Shown in pieces: positions 36,404 through 51,414 of a stretch of 64,000 bases of DNA. This stretch comes from Azadirachta indica (taxonomy: Eukaryota > Streptophyta > Magnoliopsida > Sapindales > Meliaceae): the NCBI GenBank assembly GCA_022749755.1, contig CM040444.1, positions 6,017,009-6,081,008 of the forward strand, read 5' to 3'. The number at the start of each line of letters is the position of its first letter. Positions within the stretch are counted from its first letter, which is position 1. A program made the translations under genes and the position numbers. The notes beneath the pieces are model-generated. The model was not told where the DNA came from. It was given only the letters and a program-made list of their open reading frames with translations, and did not search any database.

Positions 36404-38339
36404 GTGTTCCCAACTTTCGATTTATTTGTTAATTCTGTTTGTTTAGATTTGATAGCTACTGAAATTACTCGCTGCTTTGTTTTGCCGCTACATACTCTGG
36501 GTTGTTGGATAATTCCCTGCTTGCTGATGTTGGTGCATGCTTGCTGCTGTGTCCTATTTTTAATGTCGCTAAGATTGCAGGATACATAGCATGTTGGAGG
36601 CAAACGGAGGTGGTAGGCTATATGTAACTTAATGGAAGTTAAGTAAAAAATGATTTTAGGAAAGAAATCGAAGTTTAAACAGGGAACATATGGAATGCAA
36701 ACTGCAGAGCTGCTACACCTACAGAAAATGCTCTGTTTTAATAATGGAGGGGCTGATTTTCTTACATACTTGGCTTGCATTACACCAACATATTTATATT
36801 TATATTAGCTGATGGACAATTTTAGAGCTAAAAACCGGCTAATACAAGCAGCACTTTTTTGACATAACAGAAAATTTATTCTATTTTTTCAAAATGACAG
36901 GTTTATACAGAAGTTCTAGTTAGACTTCTCATTTGAACATCCTGCAAACATTTGAAAATAACTCTCTCTAGAAAACTCCAAATTGAAAATTGTAAAATTC
37001 TCTAAAAAGCTAACTTCTTGATCTTTCTAACAGTGCTAGTTATGTTCACAAATGATCTCTCAATTGTTACAGTTTAAATTTCAAAAATGCCTCTCTGACA
37101 ATGTCCTGAAAATGTTCATAACCTTCAAATATTCTAAATAAGATTACAAATTAATCTTCAACATAGCATTCTGCTGGTGCTGATTGCTGCAATGCTTCCT
37201 AGTACTAGTTGCTGCTTTGATGCTTCATTTGCTGGTTCTTTGTTGCCTACCGTAGATGCATTTTTACTAATGCTGTTTGTGGTCATTATGCTGCCATTTG
37301 CTGCCCAAGTGTGGCTGGTTTGGCTGAAGTTCGAGATCTTCTGCTGTTGTTTGCTGCTGCTAGACGTTGCTGCTCTGCTGCTGTCCGGTTTTTCTGGGAT
37401 GTTGGATTATGTGTGCTGCTGAGATTTCTGCTGTTTATTGCTGCTAATTTTATTCCTGTAGATTTCTACCAGCATGTATTATTTACTGCTTAGGCTGTTT
37501 GTTCATTTTTTTTCCGTCTGCAGCTTACTGCCAATTTGCATTGCTTAATCTGCAGCTTACTGCTGAGGCTGTTTTGGCTGCTTTTGTACTTTCTTCTAAA
37601 CTTATTTTAATAATATATTATTTTCTTGCTTAAAAATAATTAATACAAATGGTGAATAATGCATTGAGGTTACAAGAAAATACGTAGAATTATACAGAGC
37701 TATGTTTACGTTAGTTATTTGCAATGACCAAATCAAAAACGTCTCCTTAATATATTATTAATCTAGCAATACATACGCAGACCAAAATCGCAACCGGCAT
37801 ATAAGTCTCCGAACAAATCCCTCTCAAATTATGGCGTCTTATGAGTATATAACTTATATAATCGAAAGTGAGTTCAAATCGATTAAAGCTCTGCATAATG
37901 TTCATCGTACTTACCTTTCAAATCATCTATTACACTCATATTCTTTATGAACTTCTACACGTCTCTTATCACGTAAAATATTTATAAAATAAAATGATAT
38001 CATACTCTTTAAGAAAGTATGACAATTTCTCAGTTTGAGGGAGGGAATGTAGAGTCATATGTTTTCTTTGATTTAAGTATGTGGTTGTTGAGTTCTCGTA
38101 GTCTTTAGGCACTTGGTCAGTTTGTTTTTACTGCTGCAATATGTGGTCTAATTTGCCTAGTTTGTAGGAGTTAAATTTATTGTTCATTATTGATTGAAAA
38201 CAAAGTAAACATATAGCTAGCTAGGTATTGGAAGTTGAGTACTCTGTAACTCTTATTTTATAAGTAGGTCGGATAAGGGTGGCTAACTAGCTGGAAAATG
38301 ACAAATTAATTAGAAATAATGGATATTCCTAATTAATTC
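36404..38339. other. Intergenic; includes a TGCTG-rich segment
   Basis: No gene supported. 36470-36560 and 37150-37570 are rich in TGCTG/GCTGC words; such sequence can occur in plant LINE 3' regions, so part may belong to the LINE. The hydrophobic frames at 37177-37493 are by-products of that composition. From about 38000 the sequence resembles the 3' flank of the second protease copy (57930-58112). Confidence 0.45.
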
Positions 38340-39698
<1,359 letters not shown>

Positions 39699-39754
39699 TG
39701 CTATGCTATTAATTATTAAATTTTGATGCGAAGCAAGGCATAGTTATCCTAAGC

Positions 39755-39762
39755 CATTTATA
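39755..39762 (-). promoter_or_regulatory. TATA box of the intact XCP-like gene
   Basis: TATAAATG on -, about 57 bp upstream of the ATG at 39698. The matching position in the second copy (59589-59596) reads TATAAATA. Homology between the two promoters ends around 39770/59605, and satellite B begins shortly beyond. Confidence 0.65.
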
Positions 39763-40509
39763 CTAGGTAGATTGGGCGTAGCCCTATACATATTTCAACT
39801 TTTTATATCATATATTTATTGAAAATGTCTATTTCTAATTGCCGGCACTCATCGGTGGTGGTCGTAAATGAATTGATTAGAAATGTTCTATTTTCAATGA
39901 ACCGTACGTAAAAAATGTGATTAAAAATAATTTATTTTTATCTAAATGATATAATGCAAAATAAATTTATTATCAATGACATGTAACTATTGTAAAGTCC
40001 ATTAAAAATGAAATAATTGTAAGGGTGAAAATAAAATTACAACTACATAATTCTGGCTATAAAATTTTATATTATCAATTTGTGATACTTATTACAAATA
40101 ATAAATTAATCATCGCAAACAATGTCATCATATCATATAAATGTTGAAAATACATTTAATTTGAAGATATAATATAATTGCAAAATGTGTTGTTGTCGGC
40201 CCGAAATAATATTACTAATTAACTATATTGTATTCATAAATAACGAATTAGTAATCAAAAATATTTTTTTCAAAGTATATTTTTGCAAAATAAATTTATT
40301 TCAATGGTAAAATTATAATTATAAGTAATTTTTTACATCATACAAATTAAATTTTATCAATTCATTGAAGTAATCAAGAAGAATAAATAAATATAAAAAA
40401 TAATCCATCTTACATAAAATAATAAAAAAGTATACAATATTATATCATTAATTTTACAACTTCTAAGAACATCAAATATCATCAAAAGCACTGGCCGAAT
40501 GTTTATCAT

Positions 40510-41050
40510 TATGTATATTAGAAATAGGCTACTTAAAGGGTGAAAATATAACCACAGCCTTAATTTATTAAAATTTAAAAATTATAATACATAATTATTG
40601 TTCCTTCAAATAATTATGTTAAAGGTAAAATTATGGTTAGATTATATAATTATTTTATATCGATAATAATAATTTAAAATATTATTCTTCATAATAAATT
40701 AAATATGTATATTTTGTTAAATGTATTTTATTTACATAATTTAATAAGTATTGTTAGCCCTGGGGTAAACTTCTTGTTTGGATTCTTTAAAGTCTTGAGT
40801 TCGAGTTATAGTAATCGTAACAAGTTCTTTTTAGTGAAAGTCAAGCCATAGTCAACATAGGGTGGGGTCCCAACCTGAAACTAGCTAGATTCGACCTCAT
40901 TAAGTGTCAACCCGCCCAGCACCAGTTGGCAGGCTAGGCTGGCGCAAGCTCGTCCCATAACGTGCTTGTGCTAAGCCTGGCCCACAAGATTGGAACTTTG
41001 GCCCAGCCTAGTCGAACTAATTTCATTAAAATTTGAAAGTGATGTTCCTA
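40510..41050. other. Non-satellite DNA replacing part of one satellite B unit
   Basis: Between the TATTAGAAATA and TTTTCTAGCC landmarks the usual unit sequence is replaced. The right half (40755-41010) has higher GC than the array, e.g. CAACCCGCCCAGCACCAGTT and GGCTAGGCTGGCGCAAGCTC. Origin unknown; no terminal repeats or duplications were seen. Confidence 0.6.
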
Positions 41051-42402
41051 TTTTCTAGCCAGCAATTGTGGTCTTTTTGTAGGCTGAAAAAGAAAGCATA
41101 AATATTGATATGTTACACGTGTGTTGATATGTGCACACACTGTTAACCTTAAGGCTTATAAATTATTATTTTGATGATAACAATATTAATATAATTCATT
41201 AATCAAATTCTTCTTGCAATATTCATTAACAAAAGAAAGTGTTTTTTCAACTATGCAATCCTGTCACAACGATTGAAATTCTGATGGAAATGTCTATTTC
41301 TTATTACAAACAGTCATCAATGGTGGTTGCAAATGAGCTTGTTAGAAATGCTCTATTTTTTGTGAAATACTACAAAAGTGGTCAGTTTCGATGCCTTTAT
41401 ATCATGAGAAATTGAGGAAACTTCATTGAAAATGTAACTTGTGAAATGGTTGAAACTCACAATAAAACTTATTTGTTACCAAATAATGCAGTTGAAAATA
41501 TTTTATTTTCAACCAAATAATATAATCGAAATAAATGCATTATCGATGATATGTAATGGTTGTAAAGTCCATCAGAAATAAATTAATTGTAAGGATTAAA
41601 ATACAGTCACAAATATATAACTCTAGTTATAAAATATTATATTATCAATTTGTGTTACCAATTATAAATAATAAATTAATCATCGTAAACAATGTCTTGA
41701 TATTATATAAATGTTGAAAATACTTTTATTTTGAAGATAGAATATAATCACGAGTATGTAGTTAAATAACTAACTAATTATTTCTGTAAAACAATATTAC
41801 TAATTAACTATTTTATTCCCAAATAACGAATTAACAATCCAAATTTTTTTACAATATATTTTTGGCAAAATAAATTAATTTAAATAATTAAATTATAATT
41901 TTGAGTAATCATTTACATCACAAAAACAAATTTTATCAATTCACTGAAGTAATAAAGAAAAATAAATAAATAGTCAAAAATAATACTAACATATAATAAT
42001 AAAAATGCATACAACATTATACCATAAATTCCGCAACTTCTAAAAACATCAAATGTCATCAAAAACACTAGTAGAATCGCCATCATCATCTGTTTTTGAA
42101 TATGATATTCTGTATAAAAATATTAGAAATAAAGTAAATTAAAATTCATGTAGAAAAAAGTAAATTAAAATTCTTGTAGAAAAGTAAATAATAAAAAATT
42201 AGAAATAGTTATAAAATAATTGAATAAATGGATCATACAATATTATTTTATACTGAAAGAGAAAATAGTCAACCTTATAACAGGAGCCAAAAATAATAAC
42301 AATGATAACCAAAATAATTCAAAGGTAATGATTTCCATGCTTGCATATCAGTAAAAATAGAATTATAAACTCATACAGCTAATAAATGTTGAGAATAATA
42401 AT

Positions 42403-42440
<38 letters not shown>
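42403..42440 (+). repeat. (AAC)n microsatellite in satellite B
   Basis: About twelve uninterrupted AAC units at the trinucleotide tract that in other units is mainly AAT/AAC. Confidence 0.95.
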
Positions 42441-42441
<1 letters not shown>

Positions 42442-43466
42442 AGCAACAATATAAATAACAATAGTAATAATAAAAAATTAGTTGTACCCATCTCAATCAA
42501 ATAATTAAATGTCAAATTTCTAAACCTTGTAAAAACTCACACATCTATAGTAGAGAATTTTAAAGGAGGGAGAAGTACAAAAGGAAACGAAAGAAATGCT
42601 CTATTTTCGACGAACTATCAAAAATGAGATTAGAAACATTATATTTTCGACCAAATGATCTGATTGAAATAAATGCAATATCAATGACATGTAATTGTTG
42701 TAAAGTCCATAAAAAATAGATTAATTTCAAGCTTAAAACTACAGTCACAAATATATAATTCTAGTTATAAAAAGTTATATTATCAATTTGTGATACCAAT
42801 CGTAAATAATGAATTAATCACCATAAACAATGTTTTGATATCATATAAATGTGGAAAATACGTTTATTTTAAGGATAGAATATAGTTGGAAGTATGTAGT
42901 TGATTTCTCCAAAAAAAATTACTAATTAACTATTGTATTCGTAAATAACGAATTCACAATTGAATTTTTTTCACAATATATTTTTGCATAATAAATTAAT
43001 TTCAATAATCAAATTATAATTATAAGTAATCTTTACATCATAAAAATAAATTTTATTAATTCATTGAAGTAATTGAGAAAAATACATAAATAATAAAAAA
43101 TGATTCTTCTTACAAGTAATAATAAAAAAGCATACAACATTGTATCATTAATTTTACAACTTCTAACAACATCAAATGTCATCAAAAGCACAAGTCGAGT
43201 CTCCATCATCATGTATTTTTGAATATGAATATTAGAAATAAAGTGAATTAAAATTCAAATAGAAAAAGGCAAATAATTAAAACTTAGAAATAGTTGTGAA
43301 ATAATTAAGTAAATGGATCACACAACATTATTATATACTGAAAGAGAAAAATAGTCAACCTTTTAATATGAGCAAAAAAATTTAACCCTCATCAAAGGTA
43401 ATGATTTCCATGCATGGTTATCAATAAAAATAAAATGATAAACTCATATAATTGATAAATGTCGAG

Positions 43467-43528
43467 AATAATAATAATAATAATAATAATTATTATTATT
43501 ATTATTATTAGTAGTATTATTATTATTC
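43467..43528. repeat. (AAT)n(ATT)n palindromic tract in satellite B
   Basis: A run of AAT (43467-43490) meets a run of ATT/TATT (43491 to about 43528), so the strand can fold on itself into a long A/T hairpin. Reading frames on both strands here encode isoleucine runs and are artefacts. Confidence 0.9.
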
Positions 43529-46500
43529 TTATTATTTTTATTATTAATGGCAACAATAATAATAATAATACTAACAATAGTAATAATAAAAAATTAGTTG
43601 TACTCATCTCGATTAAGTTATTAAATGTCAAGTTTCTAAACTTTGTAAAAAGTCATACACCTATAGTAGAGAATTATAAAGGAGGGAGAAGTATAAAAGG
43701 AAAAGAAAACTACACGGAAACTTCATAAAAAATATGAAAGGAATTTTCCTATTTTTTAGTCAATGATTGCGGTCTTTTTCTAGGTGGAAAAGGAAAGCAA
43801 AAATATTCATATGTTATATGTAATGATACACGCACACACTGTTAGTCCTAAGCCTCATAGATCATTATTTTGATGAAAACAAACATTAACATCTTCCACT
43901 CACCAAATTGTTTCAATCATAACAATTGAAATCTTGTCAAAAATATTTATTTCTGATTGCTAGTAGCTCTTGGTGGTAGTCGTAAATAAATTGGTTAGAA
44001 ATGTTCTATTTCGATGAACTATCACAAATGAGATTAGAGAGATTATATTTTTGACTAAATGATCTGATCCAAATAAATGTATTATCAATGACATTTAACT
44101 GTTGTAAAGTCCATCAAAAATAGATTAATTTCAAGGATGAAAACACTCAAAAATATGTAATTCTAGTTATAAAAAGTTATATTATCAATTTGTGATACCA
44201 ACTGTAAATAATGAATTAATCGCCATAAACAATGTCTTGATATCATTTGAATGTGGAACATATGTTTATTTTGAGGATAGAATATACTTGGAAGTATGCA
44301 GTTGATTTCTCCAAAACAATATTACTAATTAACTATTGTATTCGTAAGTAATGAATTAACAATCGATTTTTCTCACAATATATTTTTGCATAGTAAATTA
44401 ATTTCAACAATCAAATTATAATTATAAGCAAACTTTTACATCATAAAAATAAAATTTATTAATTCATTGAAGTAATCTATAAAAGTAAATAAATAATAAA
44501 AAATAATACCTCTTACATATAATAATAAAAAAACATGCAACATTGTATCATTAATTCTATGACTTCTAAGAACATCAAATGTCATCAAAGCGCTAGTCGA
44601 ATCTCGATCATCCTATGTTTTTAAATATGATATTCTGCATAATAGAAATAAAATAAATTAAAATTCATGTAGAAAATAGTAAATAATTAAGAATTAAAAA
44701 TAGTTATAAAATAATTGAGTAAATGGATTATACAACATTATTATATACTGAAAGAGAAAATAGTCAACCTTGCAGTATGAGCCAGAAATAATGACACTGA
44801 TAACTCAAAATAATTCAAAGGTAATGATTTTCATGCATGAATATCAATAAAAATAAAATAATACACTTATACAGCTAATAAATGTCAAGAATAATAATAA
44901 TAAGAACAGCGACAACAATAACAGTAATAATAATAACAATAGTAATAACATTAAATTAGTTGTACCCATCTTGATCAAGTAAGTTAATGTCAAATCTCTA
45001 AATCTTGTAAAAAGTCACACACCTATAGTAGAGAAAAGGAAAAGAAAAATACATGGAAACTTCATAAAAAATATGAAAGGAATTTTCCCATTTTTTATTC
45101 AATGATTGTGGTCTTTTTCTAGGTGGAAAAAGAAAGTAAAATATTCATATGTTACATGTAACGATACACGCACACACTGTTAGTCCTAAACCTTATAAAC
45201 CATTGTTTTAATGAAAATAAATATTCATATCTTTCACTCACCAAATTGTTTTATTCATAACAATTGAAATCTTACCGAAAATGTCTATTTTTTACTGCTA
45301 GCAGTTGTCGGTGGTAGTCATAAATGAATTAGTTAGAAATGCTCTATTTTCAACAAACTATCACAAATGAGATTAGGAACATTATATTTTCTACCAAATG
45401 ATCTAATTGAAATAAATGTATTAGCAATGAAATTTAACTGTTGTAAAGTCCATAAAAAATAGATTAATTTCAAGCATAAAAATACAGTCACAAATATATA
45501 ATTTTAGTTATAAAAAGTTATATTATCAATTTGTGATACCAATCGTAAATAATGAATTAATCGCTATAAACAATGTCTTGATATCATATAAATGTAGAAA
45601 ATACGTTTATTTTGAGGATAAAATATAATTGAAAGTATGTAGTTGATTTCTCCAAAATAATAATACTAATTAACTATTGTATTTGTAAATAATGAATTAA
45701 CAATTGAATTTTTTTCACAATATATTTTTGCATAGTAAATTAATTTCAATAATCAAATTATAATTATAAGTAATCTTTACATCATAAAAATAAATTTTAC
45801 TAATTCATTGAAATCATTGAGAAAAATAAATAAATAATAAAAAACGATTCCTCTTACAAGTAATAATAAAAAAGCATACAACATTGTATCATTAATTTTG
45901 TAACTTCTACGAACATCAAATGTCATCAAAAGCACTAGTTGAATCTCCATCATCATGTGTTTTTGAATATGATATTCTGCATAAAAATGTTAGAAATAAA
46001 GTGAATTAAAATTCAAATTGAAAAAAGTAAATAATTAAAAAATAAAAATAGTTGTAAAATAATTGAGTAAATGAATCATACAACATTATTATATACTAAA
46101 GGAGAAAAATAGTCAGCGTTTTAATATGAGCAAAAAATAATAACAATGATAACCCAAAATAATTCAAAGGTAATGATTTCTTTGCACGCATATCAATGAA
46201 AATAAAATGATCAACTCATACAATTGATAAATGTCGAGAATAATAATAACAATAATAATAATAATAAAAACAATAACGATAATAATAATAAAATAGTAAT
46301 AATAAAAAATTAGTTGTACCCATCTCAATCAATAATTAGATGTCAAATTTCTAAATCTTGTAAAAAGTCACACACTTATAGTATAAAATTTTAAAGGAGG
46401 GAGAAGTATAAAAGCAAAAGAGAACTATGTGGAAACTTCATAAAAATATGAAAGGAATTTTCCTATTTTTCGGTCAATGATTGTGTTCTTTTTCTTGGTA

Positions 46501-49500
46501 GAAAAGGAAAGCAAAAATATTTATATGTTACATGTAATGATATACACACACATACTTAGTCCTAAGCCTTATAAACCATTGTTTTGATAAAAGCAAACAT
46601 TGATATCTTTCATTCACCAAATTGTTTCAATCATAACAATTGAAATCTTGTCGAAAATATTTATTTCTAATTGCTAGCAGCTGTCGATGGCAGCCATAAA
46701 TGAATTGGTTAGAAATGCTCTATTTTTGACAAAGTATCACAAATGAGATTAGAAAAATTATATTTTAAACTAAATGATTTGATCAAAATAAATGTATTAT
46801 CAATGAAATGTAACTGTTGTAAAGTTTATCAAAAATAGATTAATTTCAAGGATGGAAATACAGTCACAAATATATAATTCTAGTTATAAAAAGTTATATT
46901 ATCAATTTGTGATACCAATAGTAAATAATGAATTAATCGCCATAAACAATGTCTTGGTATCATCTAAATGTGGAATATACGTTTATTTTGAGGATAGAAT
47001 ATAATTGGAAGTATGTAGTTGATTTCTCTAAAACAAAATTGATAATTAATTATTGTATTTGTAAATAACGAATTAATAATCGAATTTTTTTCACAGTATA
47101 TTTTTGCATAGTAAATTAATTTCAATAATCAAATTATAATTATAAGTAATCTTATACATCAGAAAAGTAAATTTTATTAATTCATTGAAGTAATCAAGAA
47201 AAATAAATAAATAATAAAAAATAATACCTCTTACATTTAATAATAAAAAAGCATACAACATTGTATCATTGATTCTACTACTTCTAAGAACATCAAATTT
47301 CATCAAAAGCACTAGTCAAATCTCCATAATCATGTGCATTTGAATATGATATTCTACATAAAAGTATTAGAAATAAAATAAATTAAAATTCATATAGCAA
47401 AAAAGTAAATAATTAAAAATTAGAAATAGTTGTAAAATAATTGAGTAAATGGATCATACAACATTATAATTGAAAAAAAAAAACAGCCAGCCTTGTAATG
47501 TCAGCCAAAAATAGTAACAATAATAACCCAAAATAAATCAAAGGCAATGATTTCCATGCATGCATATCAATAAAAATAGAATAGTAAACTCATATAGCCA
47601 ATAAATATCGGGAATAATAATAATAATAATAAAATTAATTATACGCATTGCAATCAAATAATTAATTATCAAATTTCTAGAACTTGTGTAAAGTCTTACT
47701 TTACACTATTAGCCTATGAGTTTAAAAGAGAAAGAAGTATAGAAGGAAAAGAAAACTAGTTGCCAATTTCATAAAAATGTGAAAGTAATTTTCCTTTTTT
47801 CTAGCCAATAATTGCGGTCTTTTTTATAAGTAAAAAAGAAAATAAAAATATTCATATGTTATATGTGATGAATACAAGCTCACACTATTAGCCTTAAACC
47901 TCATAAATTATTATTTTGATAAAAACAAACATTGATATCTTTCATTAATCAAATTGTTTCAGTCATAATAACTAAAATCTTGTCAAAAATGTCTATTTCT
48001 AATTGTTGGCAGTTATTGCTGGCGGTTGTAAATTAACTGTGGTTAGAAATAGAAGTTTATTTCTCGGGGCACAAAATCAAGGATGGAATATTGATGATAG
48101 ATAAGATTAAAGTGTAAGCCATTCAAGAATGGCAACCTTTGACTAAGGTGCATGATCTCTGATTCTTGTTGCGGCTAGTCAATTCCATCACAAATAAGAT
48201 TAGAAACATTATATTTTCAACCAAATGATCTAATCAAAATAAATATATTATCAATGGCATGTAACTATTGTAAAGCCCATAAAAAATAAATTAATTGCGA
48301 AGATGAAAATGCAATCACAACTACATAATTCTAGTTAAAAAAGGTTATATTATCAATTTGTAATACTAATCATAAATAATGAATTAATCATCGTAAACAA
48401 TGTCTTGATATCATATAAATATAGAAAATATGTTTATTTTGAGGATAGAATATAATAGCAAGTATGTAGTTGATTTCTCCTAAAGAATATTACTAAATAA
48501 CTATTGTATTCTTAAACAAACAATTGATAATTGAATTTTTTTCACAATACTCTTTTGCATAGTAAATTAATTTTAATAATTAAATTATAATTATAAGTAA
48601 CTTTTTATATCATAAAAATAAATTTTATCAATTCACTGGAGTAATCGAGAAAAATAAATAAATAGAAAAAAATAATACCTCTTACACGTAATAATAAAAA
48701 AGACATACAACATTGTATCATTAATTCTAAAACTTCTAAAAACATCAAATGTCATCAAAACCACTAGTTGAATCTCCATGATCATGTGCATTTGAATATG
48801 ATATTCTACATAAAAATATTAGAAATAAAATAAATTAAAATTCATATAAAAAAGTAAATAATTAAAATTAGAAATACTTGTAAAATATTTGAGGAAATGG
48901 ATTATACAACATTATAATTGAAAAAGAAAAACAGTCAGCCTTGCAATGTCAACCAAAAATAATGACAATAATAACCCAAAATATTTCAAAGGTAACGATT
49001 TCCATGCATTCATATGAATAAAAATAAAATAGTAAACTCATACAGTTGATAAATATCGGGAATAACAACAACAACAACAATAGTAATAATAAAAAATTAA
49101 TTGCACTCATTGCGATCAAATAATTAAATGTCAAATTTCTAAACCTTGTTCAAAGTCAAACACCCATAGTAGAGAATTTTAAATGATGAAGTATAAAAGG
49201 AAAAGGAAACTACAAAGCAATTTCATAAAAAATATGAAAATAATTTTCCTACCTTTTAGTCAATAATTGCATGAAGTCTTTTTGTAAGTGGAAAAAGAAA
49301 GCAAAAATATTCATATGTTATATGTGATGATACATGTACACGCTGTTAGCCCTAAGCATCATAAAACATTGTTTTGATGAAAAAAATATTGATATATTTT
49401 ACTAACCAAATTGTTTCAATCATAACAATTGAAATCTTGTTAAAAATGTCTATTTCTAATTGCTAGTAGTTGTTGGTGGTGGCTGTAAATGAACTAGTTA

Positions 49501-49603
49501 AAAATGCTCTATTTTCCACAAACTATCACTAATGGGATTAGAAGTATTATATTTTCGATCAAATGATCTAATCGAAATAAATGTATTATTAATGATATGT
49601 AAC

Positions 49604-51018
49604 TGTTCGATTATGATTGTACAGGACTTCAAGATGGCTTAAAATTCTCTATGTTCCATCTTTATGAATTTCTCGTACTTGCCTTCTAAAATTTTCATTC
49701 CTTTCCTTTCTACGTCAGATTCTTGCCTTTCTTTTCCTTTCACTTCTTTCTTTACAATATTCTTTCCTCATACTCTATTTTTTTTTCCTATTTGGATATG
49801 ACCACTGCAATGATGGAAGTAAACAGTTTGATTGCTTAACTCTGGCAATTACTCCTCCGTCAATAACAAATACTATAGAGAGACCTCCACCTAGGAAGAA
49901 ACTTACTTTTGCTTCTTTATTATCTAGATCGCAGGATCTTTCCGAAATTTCTAAGCAACTCCCACTTCCTACCTCTAGAGGAGATATTATATGGTTAAGC
50001 TAGAAACAGAATTTTACAGGCAACAATTGGATTGATTCAAAATGAGCTTGATAGGGCGTATTGTACTTCATCCTAGATCAAAACCCATGAAACGGAAGAG
50101 CTCCGCAATTTTTTATGTAAACTATGGCAACCAGACAATTCTTAGTACATGAACCCATTACTGAGAGGATCTTTTGACATCCATTTTGCGAATGAGACAG
50201 ATATGCGGAAAGTATGGGGTTCTGGCTCATGCAATCTACGTCAAGGTTTTTTTTTATTGTACAAATGGTAGTTGAACTTCAATCCTGATGACCGCAAAAT
50301 ACATTCTCGAATTTTTGGTTTGAGTATGGAATATTGGCATCCTCGGATACTAATGACTATTGCTCGGGGTGTACAGATATTATACATGGCTTTTGGTTGA
50401 AGTTGATTTACTGAAACCTCTGACGGATTTTCTGATGGTTGAATTGCCAGATTCTGGTTTTGACGTGGAAATACATTATGAAAATCTTTCGGCTAAATAC
50501 AAGGGTTGCAGCAGATTTGGACATACAGTTGCGAATTTGTCGTCATAGGCAGGGCAATTGTTAAAAAGCAATCGGACAAAAATACTGGGCCGAAACAAGT
50601 TTATAAACCTGTTTGAAAGGACTCGGATCTGGGAAGCAAGTTGATAGAGGAATATAATGCTAATTTGGTTGCAGGGAAGCACACGGAAAACTTAGTGGAT
50701 CAGATTCAAGAAGGCAACCATCCGACAGTCGATGAGACTCGAGATCCTGCTGTTTATAATGCTTCAAGGAGTCTATCACAAATTCGGGAAGAGACGATTC
50801 CAGTGGTTGATGAGATTCGAAATTCAGAAGTTGCCAAGACTTTAGCTTTGGCTCCTTATTGGGAGTTAGCTATCCCAAATTCTTATGGAGACAGGATGAT
50901 TACGGAGGGGACAGATAATAAAGAGAAAGCTGAGAGGTCAGTACAGCTTCATATTCTTCCTGTAAAAGAAATTAATTTGCAATTCAGCTTGGGTTGATAA
51001 AGTAGTTAATTAAAATAA
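49604..51018 (+). mobile_element. LINE 5' end with ORF1 remnant
   Basis: A pyrimidine-rich leader (49640-49800) is followed by broken ORF1. Around 50150-50240 it reads PLLRGSFDIHFANETDMRKV, then NPDDRKIHSRIFGLSMEYWH (near 50290) and VEVDLLKPL, matching the DUF4283-type ORF1 RNA-binding region of plant LINEs. Near 50480 it reads VEIHYENLSAKYKGCSRFGH, the zinc-knuckle region where C..C...GH is expected; the first cysteine is lost. Stops interrupt it. It is cut at about 51018 by the copia 5' LTR, so ORF2 is absent here. Confidence 0.75.
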
Positions 51019-51299
51019 TGTATGTGGTAGTGGTTTAGTTGTGGACAATGTCAGTGAATGTCTTGTTTGTGAGTTGGTAAGTTATGGCTTGCACGCTCAT
51101 GCTTCATGCATTTGGGAGATGGTCTCCACGTTTTATTGTTTGATTATGTTTTCCCCTTTTATAAAAATGGCTGTCTTTGTATTCAATCATCAATTTAGAA
51201 AATAAAACAAAAATAAACAATTCTCTATCTCTCATCTCTTCTTTGTCCCTCTATATTTTCTCTTAGTGAAAGCTTAAGAAAAATCCATAATTCCCAACA
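51019..51299 (+). repeat. Probable copia 5' LTR
   Basis: Non-coding sequence ending CCCAACA directly before the primer-binding region, containing TTTTATAAAAATGG (near 51157, TATA-like) and CAATTTAGAAAATAAAAC (polyadenylation-like). The end is well placed; the start at 51019 (TGTATGTGG) is a guess because no second LTR is available for comparison. Confidence 0.6.
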
Positions 51300-51304
51300 G
51301 TTTT

Positions 51305-51316
51305 TGGTATCAAAGC
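51305..51316 (+). promoter_or_regulatory. Copia primer-binding site, tRNA-Met type
   Basis: TGGTATCAAAGC, one base different from the canonical TGGTATCAGAGC complementary to initiator tRNA-Met, a few bases after the LTR end. Confidence 0.8.
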
Positions 51317-51414
51317 GAGGCCCCTTGCCTTAAAAAAATCTCCTTGGTCATATATATGCCATTTCTAAATGCAGCCATGGTAGCATTATCATCTTAATAC
51401 TCTTTTGTTAATCT

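Larger units (their letters stand above)
39826..49603. repeat. Satellite B: main tandem array, unit about 1.4 kb, about seven units
   Basis: The landmark GTAAAGTCCATCAAAAATAG (with variants) recurs near 39990, 41560, 42700, 44105, 45445, 46815 and 48270, mostly 1.34-1.46 kb apart. The 1.57 kb spacing comes from replacement DNA at 40510-41050 and the 1.14 kb spacing from a deletion near 42590. Each unit carries CATAAACAATGTCTTGATAT, GGATCATACAACATTATTAT, GGTAATGATTTCCATGCATG, an A/T-rich trinucleotide tract and ACACACTGTTAGTCCTAAGC. No ORF is conserved across units. The right edge at 49603 breaks just before the landmark, where LINE sequence starts. Confidence 0.95.

Noticed and set aside
37177..37493. 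Hydrophobic, cysteine-rich ORFs on +, membrane-protein-like
   Set aside because: Caused by TGCTG-rich composition (CTG, TGC and GCT codons); two overlapping frames look equally 'membrane-like', and no start context or family match is seen.
43392..43728. Isoleucine- and leucine-run ORFs on both strands
   Set aside because: Translations of the AAT/ATT microsatellite; not proteins.
39826..49603. CRISPR-like array of direct repeats
   Set aside because: Units are 1.4 kb with no short repeat-spacer pattern and the sequence is plant nuclear DNA; it is an ordinary long satellite.
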